From NCBI GenBank assembly GCA_001689415.1, contig LUJM01000036.1, positions 1-12,132 on the forward strand: 12,132 bases of DNA. Reading direction: 5' to 3'. Every line of letters starts with the position of its first letter. The first letter of the stretch is position 1. The stretch comes from Bacteroidales bacterium M2 (lineage in GTDB: Bacteria; Bacteroidota; Bacteroidia; Bacteroidales; Muribaculaceae). Shown piece by piece: positions 5,059 through 12,132 of this stretch. The notes beneath the pieces are model-generated. The model was given only the letters and a program-made list of their open reading frames with translations. It made no database searches and was not told the DNA's origin. Made by a program: the position numbers and the translations under genes.

Positions 5059-8000
5059 TAGAGTATCACTTTACGGCGAGCCACACGACCGGCGCTGTCC
5101 TTCGCTATGACAATATAGAATCCACCGACCGACACATTAGCCTCGACAAAACCCTGACTGCCGTTGACGGATGCGACACACTTTCCGGCGACATCATACA
5201 CCGACATTTCTATCTCATTCTTGTTGTCGGGCGACACTGCGCGGATTGCATTACCCGACGACATGATGCGTATCGCGGCTGTCCGTTCCAGCTGAGGCGC
5301 TCCTTCGCCGGCGGTCAGGAACAGTCTGCCGGACACCGAACCGTGCACTTGATATTCCATTCCGTCATACAGACGATGCGACTCGCCGGTAACCTTGTCG
5401 TAAATACTGTACCCGTCAATAGCGTCGATATTGTCGAAGCGCAGAATACAGTCATCGTCATCATCGGCCACGAGACCAATCTCCACACCGTCAGCCAAAG
5501 GAGTTCGGTTGATGCTTGCCGCCTTGTTGTCGGACACGGTGTATATCATCGGCGAGGCACACTCGGAGTCGCTGAGCAGAAGGACATCTTCTTGGTCTTT
5601 ATAGCCGACCGAGCTTTCTGACGATATAAGCAGGACAGCCTTCGACAGCGGTGCATACGTGTCGTTGTCGAGTGCCGAGAGTGTTATTGCTCCACCGGCA
5701 GCCAGGCGCGACTTCAACAATACCGGTGCATTATTGCTGCCCGAAACGGCACATATCATCTCAGGGCTGAACTTTAGTTCAATCGACTTGGTATCGTTCA
5801 GCGCCTCTACGAAGAAGCCTTGCATAGGAGATACCATCGAAGCATTGTCGACCGTACCGACAAAGCCTTCCGAAGCCTCGTCCATGACCGCACACAGCTG
5901 CGAGCCTGACGACATTATCCAATACTTAGGATTGATGACACTGCGGTTTGCTTCGAAGAAGGTTTTCATGTCAAGATGAGCCATGAAAGGATTGCCGACA
6001 AGGAAATAGCGACCTTCCGAGTGATTCGATACTGTGATGACAGCGTCGACAGGATTAAGCTTGTAGGGATTCATTCTCTCTATGGAACCGCCGTTCTCGA
6101 TACCGTGATCGAGGCCGTCCTGAGTCCAATACTCATATGAAGAATCATCCTTGGGCAGACGGAACAGCACTTTATCGGGCTTTGCAGACTTCATATCGTC
6201 GACATCAGTCTTGATTGAGAATCCCGAGCCTGCACTATAGCGCTCCTGCACGTTGTTATAGACATCGCTCCAGTCAAGAGCCACGGCCACATTGCGTACC
6301 TCGGCAGCGGACTCCGACGGCAGTTCATATACATTTGCGACACCACGGTCCCAGCCACGCTGATAGACAGCGGGGCGGAATCTGTCGTACTGCTCACGCG
6401 AGAAAGTCATCGGTTTGAACAGCTCCGTGGTCTGGCGAGCGGTGGCTGTCGGCAGATACATGTCGCCGGCCACTACATCCTGCAACGGCGACGAGGCCGT
6501 GTACCACCGTCCGGGAGTCATTTCAATATCCACCCAGGCTTTGTCATATACCAGATGCTGCTGATTGGCAATCTCCGACCCTGACTTGAAGTGAACCTGA
6601 TTGCAGGTGTTGGCGGTCCACATACGGCAATAAAGCGAACCGTCAATCTCACGGGCTATAAGGTCATATTCAATATTTGCGGTAGCCTTGCCGGCCGACG
6701 GATTGTCGGACAGGTGCTCCAATCGCACAGCGTCGATATATGCCATGCCGTCATACACTGACACGCCGTCTTTACGGTCGGGAGCAAACATATAGGGATA
6801 TTCCTCTCCCGAGGGAATGATTATCTTGGTAAACGAAAGAGGCGAATATGAGAATGAGCGGTCATTGTCACCGTCTGTTACAAATTTCGAGTCGACACTG
6901 TTTCCCGACAGCTCGTCATGCGAAACACGTCGCCAGTTGGCATCATTGTTGAAGTTTGACGATTCATCCACCGCGCCGGTCCACATCTGATATTCGGCAA
7001 CGACCTTGACGGTGAAAACAGCCTGTCCGTCACAAGCAGCCAATGATGTCACGTTGCCGGGGGTGTCTTCAGCATAGTTGAAACGTACTGTATAGTAGTA
7101 TCCCTCCTTGAAGCGTGTGTCGGCAAAATGAACAAAAGCGTTACATCTGTCGGGGTGCGATTTTGCAGCTGTCACATTGATGAGTTCACCCACAGCTCTC
7201 AAACCGGTTCCGTTTTCATCGGCTCCCGGATCGACCTCGAGATTTCTGAACTCGGGGTCGTTGGTCTTGACCAGATACAAGTTGTCATCCTCTCCCGAAC
7301 GAAGGTCAGTCACGCCCGAGGTGACGATGTAGAGCGAACGCATCGGCATGTGCAGATTATCATCAAGCTGCGACAGACCGGCACGCAGAGGCACGTCTTT
7401 CATCGCTTCAGGATAGTCCATATTTTCAAATCCGTTGAGCAAGCCCGGCGCACGGCGGGTCACCTTTATGCGAAGCTCGGCAGGGTCATTACAGATTGTA
7501 TAGAGATGCCCGTCGATTTCACGGTCTTCACGGCGATTTGCGGGAATAACCACCACGCCGTACTCTGCCGACTGTGCACCCTCGGGGAGGCGGACAGGCT
7601 CGGACAGGAAGGAGTACGACGCAAGCTCGAGAAGTCCCTCGTCGATGAAATGCTGTATGGTGTTTCTGTAGATCTCGTCGTAGTGGAATACTTCGGCGGA
7701 TTTATACTCACAATCGAGAGTCGTGGCCTCGGGATATATGCGGCGGAAATTGAGTAGAGCCTCGTCGAGGCGTGTTCCTTCATATTCCATCGAAGCGAAA
7801 GTGTCGAGGCTTCCCTTGAACCAATCGACAAGAGGAGCGCGTTCTACAATTTTGACATCTCCTGTGACGGCTTCGATGCCGTATATATCAATCTGAATGA
7901 CGGGGAATTGATTCTCACATATTTCAAGGTCGGATGTATCGGCCTTTACAATACCGTCGACCTTTATAACCGTCGAGCTGACGATTTCGAATTCGGCTTG

Positions 8001-11000
8001 CTTGGTACATGCGTCAGAAATATCGAAGTCAGTCCACTCGGGAATATCCGATTTACCGGGTACGCACAGAGCGGCAATATATTTTTTTCCGCCGTGTAGG
8101 CCTCCGTCTTCAAGAAGTATATTGAAGCTTATACAGTCGATATCGTCAACCTTAAGTCTCGAAGCCAGGTTTACCTCATTGTCCTTATCCCACGGTATGT
8201 TATTAATATAATTGGTGTTGAAGGTCATTGCACCCCATCGGTCATCGCCACCGTTTGAATGATTGGGAAGCACCGCGCCGTCAAATACCTCTTGTGTAAA
8301 TCCGCCATGTTCTGCGAGCAATTTATCGAAACGCTCTTTGTCGAAGATTGCGTAGTAGACAGTAACATTATCGCCGGGCTCGTCGCCGGTGGCAATGGTC
8401 CTGCCGATTGAGTTGACAAGATTGCGGAAAGGCAAATCGATACGCTGCAGTACGGCATCATCACCTTGACATAGAGGCTCGAGCTGCGAAGCCATTACCT
8501 TAGGCTTGGACACATATATACGGATATCGTCGATTGCATAGTCGGCACCGTTGGAGTTCACCGAGTTATTAACCAACACTACCTGGAAGTGGTCTACATC
8601 ACTTACATTAAATCGGCCAAAGTCTATAATGGAGAAGTCGGGCGTCACGGAGTAATAGACATGCATCCACTTGCCGCAATGCTCAGGGTCGTTGGGCACA
8701 TAACCGGTCGAGAAGTTGTTGATGTTTACCTCGCGACCGTCTTTCATTATCGCAATAAGGTCGAAGTTCACATTCGCCGGCTCGTTGTTTATGTAATCGT
8801 CACCCATATACACGCCCATAGAGTTAATCCAGGCCGATACATGGAGGGTAGATCCTATACAGACGCTCGGAATATCAACTCGCGCCATCACACCGGGGTC
8901 ACCTGCGGCGTTGGCGTAGTAGAAGAAGCCCTGTTTCTCTCCGTTGGTGTTTTTATAGAGGCGGTCGTGGCGGTCCCATTCGGTCGATGTCAGCTGCTTC
9001 GTCGCCTGGTTGTAAGGCACACATTCGGCGTGAGAGGCGATGGTGTATGTGCCGTAGTCCTGAAGATATTTGTAACCGAATGCATATTCGGAGTTGAGCC
9101 AAGGCACCGGATACTTAATGCGCTCGCCATGTCCGTCGGGACCTGGCTCCATGAAGTCGGTATTTCCTGAAAGAGCCATGTATTTGTCGAAGTCGACAGA
9201 GCTTTTGGTCTGGTAATTCTCCTCAAGGTATGCCTCCGAGTGCTCTTCCGGGACTTCTTCTTCAAGCTCGAACGAGGCATGATCTTCGTCGAGGAAGGTG
9301 ACAATGATGTCACGCAACGACATGCCTTCGGGGTCGCCGCCGTCGATATAAATACGTTCACCGTCGACAGTCTTTGCCACCAGACGGATGAGATATGAGC
9401 CTGCGACGGCATTTTCTGCCTTACATTTGAGCGCACGATAGAACGTCTCGTCGGGCGAAATCCAAGCCTGGGTGGGCTGCATGCCGGGATTAAGTTCGGT
9501 TTCAAGGTTTGTGACAACTGTGCGGAAAGCTGAACGCTCGTCGGGCTCAAACATGTTTTCCACTTTCTCTCCCCTGACATGGTTTTCGAATCGGTATGTC
9601 TGAATTTCGTAGGTACCCATGCGTTCATATGTGCCGTCGGCTTTCTTGTAATAGCGGTTGGAGTGGACTCCTTCTTTCTCCGGCATAGGATTTATAATAC
9701 GGATTTTAAAATCCTTGTTGGCCCGGGCATAGAATTGCATCAGCTCGCGGGCAAGGAACTCCTCGTTCGACTGCACGTCCTTTGATGATTCGTCGGCAAA
9801 CTTGCGGCCGTCAACAACGTGAAACACATGTCGGAAGTTGATGATAGGCTCATGTATCACCTTATTGTCAACATCGATAAAGCGCTTGATATCGCCGTCG
9901 CGAGAAGGGTTGTTGAAAGAGCCGTCCTGATAGTAATACTGTGAATAGTCGGCTGCAATATATTCATCGATATATTCACCATTGTCGGAATCCTTAGGGC
10001 GATAGAACGACGCAACACCACCGGGGCCGCGAAGGCTGGGCGGGTTGTCATTCCAGTCGAAATCGCCGTAGTTGCGGTCGGAGAACACCTTGCCGAGCGC
10101 ACGACCGCCAAAGAGTCCGTCCGCGCTGTATGCGCCCATGCGGGGATTGTAGAGGAAATACACATCGGGATGTGCTACGTCGGTCGTATAATCATAGAAC
10201 CTGTAAAAATCTTCTACATAGTTCGAGCGGTGCCATATATCAGAATACGGTATAAGGTCTACACGTTCACCGGGTATGACATACACCTCGTGAAAGATTG
10301 TAGTGGTAGGCTGGCGGCGATGCTTACGGCCTTCGGGATGTACTTCCGATGAGTTGATAGGTGCGTCATAGCTAAAGTCGGGCAATACCACTCCTAACTC
10401 GCTTCCCGGAACCGTGATCCCGGGTTTCAGATGTCCGTCTTCGTCCCATATGTCGAGATTGGTGAGCCATCCGCCGTCGGTGTAGAAGTTGTTGTCGAAC
10501 GTCTTGTCGACAATGCCGTGAGTATGCTTGAAGGTAAAGTCTTTGAGTACCTTGCTATATAGTCTGTTATGGAAGAAATTCTGATTGAGCGACACCTTGT
10601 TGGGGTTGGGATACTGGGTTCCCAAAGCCGGCAGCGGATTCGGTGCGGGGGTATAAACTTTTACCGGGCCATAGAACTGGAAACGCGACAGCACAGTATT
10701 AAGTTTGCCTCCGGCCCAGCTCTCGATTTTAAGCCCGCCGACATTTTCTATTGTCTCGAACTTTATACGGTAATATTCGGGTCTGATTGTAAACGGTACA
10801 TCGCGTATTTCTCCGGGCTGTATCCCCGACAGATTCAGTTGTCCGCCTTCAATCCATTCACCGCCGGCAGACTTCTGATAACTCCACTTCATCTTCGTGG
10901 GGAAGGCCTGGTACGCAGGCTTGCCGCTTGCAACAAGGTCGGTCGACGGGCAACCGACTTTGATTATGTAGTCGGTAGGAACATCTACCGGCTGAGGGGT

Positions 11001-11714
11001 AACGATGATACCTGTAGAGCCACTGTATCCCCCCCATACCCAGGCATTTTCATTTGCATTCCAGCAACTGTGGCCTTTTTCGTCGACAAGCGGCTTATAC
11101 CAGTCGCTGTTCGGCGATTTGTTATCGGCAGCATTGATTATATCTCCGTCATTGCGCAGCAGTGCGCCATCGCCGATATTGTATTCGTTGTACAGACAAA
11201 TCTGAAACTCGGCCAGACGAAACGATTCAGCATTATCCGAAAGAAACTCAGTACAGTCAAACCGCATATGTGTGCAATCCCACCACTGATCTTTGAATCC
11301 ATCGCGCACATAAAAGGTAGGCGATTCATACTCTACACTGCCGTCGTATGTGATACGGGCTGTGGTATGCCCCAGTTTGGTCTCGCTCTTCAGTGTGCCA
11401 TGGTCGTCATGCAGACCATATATAGCAAAGCCCGAAGGCACATCGGTTGCACCGCCGGGTATTGTAAATCGAATACGGAACGGTGTATTATCCGTTATTC
11501 CGTGAGCCAACTTTACAGTAAAAGAAGCGCCTGGCAAACGGCACTCTGTTGACGCATTGCCGTCTATTAGATTTGCGGCATCGGAGCCGACTCCATTCTC
11601 AAACTGCGATACATTGTTTATCAACGGAGTGACATCGGCTCCGTTCATCGCATTCAATGACATGGAGGCCGAAGTCAACAATAGGACAGCCGAGGTTAAA
11701 CGCATATCAATCAT
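5058..11714 (-). CDS. giant T9SS-sorted surface protein with jelly-roll-like modules
   Basis: The product is 2218 residues. ATG 11714 is used here; ATG 11705 (MRLTSAVLL) is equally possible. A signal peptide ends at about residue 22 (SLNA). Residues ~27-172 resemble a discoidin/F5-8-type beta sandwich (WWDCTHMRFDCTEF, RLAEFQICLYN), and a second strand-rich unit covers ~235-345. Residues ~468-505 are aromatic-rich (HEVYVIPGERVDLIPY). An acidic linker lies at ~815-832. Residues ~925-1065 resemble a carbohydrate-binding or MAM-like jelly roll ending 'NSNGADYAIDDIRIYV'. From ~1578 come modules seen in Bacteroidales surface proteins (WTG...NNDANW; GRWYTASSPL near 1735; FLVGNPF near 1905). Residues ~2165-2218 are a T9SS type A sorting domain (MSVYDVAGKCV, GGFYIVIAKD, RRKVIL). 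No catalytic site was recognised, so adhesion or glycan binding is more likely than enzymatic activity. It requires a type IX secretion system encoded elsewhere. Confidence 0.9.
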   Translation of the reverse strand: MIDMRLTSAVLLLTSASMSLNAMNGADVTPLINNVSQFENGVGSDAANLIDGNASTECRLPGASFTVKLAHGITDNTPFRIRFTIPGGATDVPSGFAIYGLHDDHGTLKSETKLGHTTARITYDGSVEYESPTFYVRDGFKDQWWDCTHMRFDCTEFLSDNAESFRLAEFQICLYNEYNIGDGALLRNDGDIINAADNKSPNSDWYKPLVDEKGHSCWNANENAWVWGGYSGSTGIIVTPQPVDVPTDYIIKVGCPSTDLVASGKPAYQAFPTKMKWSYQKSAGGEWIEGGQLNLSGIQPGEIRDVPFTIRPEYYRIKFETIENVGGLKIESWAGGKLNTVLSRFQFYGPVKVYTPAPNPLPALGTQYPNPNKVSLNQNFFHNRLYSKVLKDFTFKHTHGIVDKTFDNNFYTDGGWLTNLDIWDEDGHLKPGITVPGSELGVVLPDFSYDAPINSSEVHPEGRKHRRQPTTTIFHEVYVIPGERVDLIPYSDIWHRSNYVEDFYRFYDYTTDVAHPDVYFLYNPRMGAYSADGLFGGRALGKVFSDRNYGDFDWNDNPPSLRGPGGVASFYRPKDSDNGEYIDEYIAADYSQYYYQDGSFNNPSRDGDIKRFIDVDNKVIHEPIINFRHVFHVVDGRKFADESSKDVQSNEEFLARELMQFYARANKDFKIRIINPMPEKEGVHSNRYYKKADGTYERMGTYEIQTYRFENHVRGEKVENMFEPDERSAFRTVVTNLETELNPGMQPTQAWISPDETFYRALKCKAENAVAGSYLIRLVAKTVDGERIYIDGGDPEGMSLRDIIVTFLDEDHASFELEEEVPEEHSEAYLEENYQTKSSVDFDKYMALSGNTDFMEPGPDGHGERIKYPVPWLNSEYAFGYKYLQDYGTYTIASHAECVPYNQATKQLTSTEWDRHDRLYKNTNGEKQGFFYYANAAGDPGVMARVDIPSVCIGSTLHVSAWINSMGVYMGDDYINNEPANVNFDLIAIMKDGREVNINNFSTGYVPNDPEHCGKWMHVYYSVTPDFSIIDFGRFNVSDVDHFQVVLVNNSVNSNGADYAIDDIRIYVSKPKVMASQLEPLCQGDDAVLQRIDLPFRNLVNSIGRTIATGDEPGDNVTVYYAIFDKERFDKLLAEHGGFTQEVFDGAVLPNHSNGGDDRWGAMTFNTNYINNIPWDKDNEVNLASRLKVDDIDCISFNILLEDGGLHGGKKYIAALCVPGKSDIPEWTDFDISDACTKQAEFEIVSSTVIKVDGIVKADTSDLEICENQFPVIQIDIYGIEAVTGDVKIVERAPLVDWFKGSLDTFASMEYEGTRLDEALLNFRRIYPEATTLDCEYKSAEVFHYDEIYRNTIQHFIDEGLLELASYSFLSEPVRLPEGAQSAEYGVVVIPANRREDREIDGHLYTICNDPAELRIKVTRRAPGLLNGFENMDYPEAMKDVPLRAGLSQLDDNLHMPMRSLYIVTSGVTDLRSGEDDNLYLVKTNDPEFRNLEVDPGADENGTGLRAVGELINVTAAKSHPDRCNAFVHFADTRFKEGYYYTVRFNYAEDTPGNVTSLAACDGQAVFTVKVVAEYQMWTGAVDESSNFNNDANWRRVSHDELSGNSVDSKFVTDGDNDRSFSYSPLSFTKIIIPSGEEYPYMFAPDRKDGVSVYDGMAYIDAVRLEHLSDNPSAGKATANIEYDLIAREIDGSLYCRMWTANTCNQVHFKSGSEIANQQHLVYDKAWVDIEMTPGRWYTASSPLQDVVAGDMYLPTATARQTTELFKPMTFSREQYDRFRPAVYQRGWDRGVANVYELPSESAAEVRNVAVALDWSDVYNNVQERYSAGSGFSIKTDVDDMKSAKPDKVLFRLPKDDSSYEYWTQDGLDHGIENGGSIERMNPYKLNPVDAVITVSNHSEGRYFLVGNPFMAHLDMKTFFEANRSVINPKYWIMSSGSQLCAVMDEASEGFVGTVDNASMVSPMQGFFVEALNDTKSIELKFSPEMICAVSGSNNAPVLLKSRLAAGGAITLSALDNDTYAPLSKAVLLISSESSVGYKDQEDVLLLSDSECASPMIYTVSDNKAASINRTPLADGVEIGLVADDDDDCILRFDNIDAIDGYSIYDKVTGESHRLYDGMEYQVHGSVSGRLFLTAGEGAPQLERTAAIRIMSSGNAIRAVSPDNKNEIEMSVYDVAGKCVASVNGSQGFVEANVSVGGFYIVIAKDSAGRVARRKVIL

Positions 11715-11723
11715 CTCAACTTT

Positions 11724-12086
11724 TTATTTTCTAATTATATATATCCTTCGGTTCCTGACAGTTTCGTAACCGCCGTACCTGACAGTTACTTTACAGTCAA
11801 GAGTCGCCGTGCCGGTAACAGAGGAAAGCTCGCCTATTATCTCACCGGTAGTCGCATCCTTGGCCGGCAGTTTTGTGAATATATTTGTGTCGCCATTGAC
11901 TTCAGTTATTTCGAAATCATAATCGGCAGGAGGCACAATCCGGTTGTTGTCTTTAATCTCCGGCCTGATTCTGAACTTGCCCGCAGTACCGAAGGTCATG
12001 AAATGTTCGTCGCCCTCGGCTTCTGTCATCACTGCGGGATAGCCGCCTATCGGAGGGTAGAACAGCACACTCCAGTCGATAGTCAT
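11724..12086 (-). CDS. short beta-rich extracellular-like protein or C-terminal fragment
   Basis: This 120-residue open frame from ATG 12086 encodes 'YPPIGGYPAVMTEAEGDEHF', 'GTAGKFRIRPEI', and a strand-rich tail with TATLDCKVTVRYGGYETVRN. The composition is that of Ig- or PKD-like secreted proteins, yet it has no signal peptide. The frame is closed upstream by a TGA only about ten codons before the ATG. It ends 9 bases before the ATG of the giant gene, so they share an operon. Either it is an independent small protein, or it is the end of a longer secreted protein whose frame was shifted near 12083-12115. A sequence matching the reading frame upstream of the TGA lies beyond the window edge. 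Confidence 0.6.
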   Translation of the reverse strand: MTIDWSVLFYPPIGGYPAVMTEAEGDEHFMTFGTAGKFRIRPEIKDNNRIVPPADYDFEITEVNGDTNIFTKLPAKDATTGEIIGELSSVTGTATLDCKVTVRYGGYETVRNRRIYIIRK

Positions 12087-12132
12087 ATCCGATATAACAA
12101 TAGGTAGGGATACTCAGTTAATCGCCAACTAA
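12083..12132 (-). CDS. possible 3' end of an upstream gene (partial)
   Basis: On the minus strand a frame open from the window edge ends in TGA at 12083-12085 and overlaps the next ATG as ATGA. Only about 15 codons are visible (SWRLTEYPYLLLYRI). An ATGA overlap is a common operon junction, but so short a stretch is weak evidence; it may be chance. Confidence 0.2.
   Translation of the reverse strand, partial: SWRLTEYPYLLLYRI

Noticed and set aside
7128..7757. long plus-strand frames opposite the giant gene (also 4980-5621, 8589-9170, 10569-11552)
   Set aside because: They are antisense shadows produced by the codon bias of the 2218-residue gene; none has a start signal or recognisable domain.

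Overview
The window looks like a chromosomal segment of a Bacteroidales bacterium, possibly Muribaculaceae-like. The evidence is a T9SS type A C-terminal sorting domain on a 2218-residue secreted protein, a protein resembling the Bacteroidetes DUF6175 family, a DUF1573 protein, promoter-like sites matching the Bacteroidetes TAnnTTTG -7 box, and mostly weak Shine-Dalgarno sequences. The lineage call is an inference from content; no rRNA or other phylogenetic marker is present.

Layout. (1) 132-2125, minus strand: a two-gene operon of exported proteins, a DUF6175-type protein followed 8 bases later by a protein with a CsgG/LpoB-like N-terminal half and a repeat-like, Cys-rich C-terminal half. 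(2) About 2161-2561, minus strand: no convincing protein, but a compact non-coding RNA locus with a promoter, several self-complementary arms and an intrinsic terminator. It makes an RNA of about 360 nt that ends just before the DUF6175 gene. This is the most interesting element of the window. (3) About 2575-4640: a scarred accessory stretch. It holds a bidirectional terminator, a protein-like open frame with no good start, an ECF sigma factor that loses its DNA-binding helix-turn-helix mid-domain, a promoter pointing back into that sigma gene, a low-complexity stretch with three copies of a 12-bp repeat, a frameshifted small gene remnant, and the C-terminal third of an AlbA_2/RecG-like regulator carrying an exact 12-bp triplication (DRLN x3). 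(4) 4598-12132, minus strand: a secretion operon. It runs from a short beta-rich protein at the window edge, through the giant T9SS-sorted surface protein, to a DUF1573 protein overlapping its stop codon (TAATG), and ends at a strong terminator.

How it fits together. The right half makes a large secreted or cell-surface protein, probably an adhesin or binding protein with jelly-roll-like modules, plus small translationally coupled partners. The left operon is a separate envelope-stress or lipoprotein-like pair of unknown role, preceded by the structured RNA. The middle looks like a rearrangement hot spot: several broken genes abut without an intact transposase or integrase, so it reads as the debris of past insertions or deletions rather than a live mobile element.
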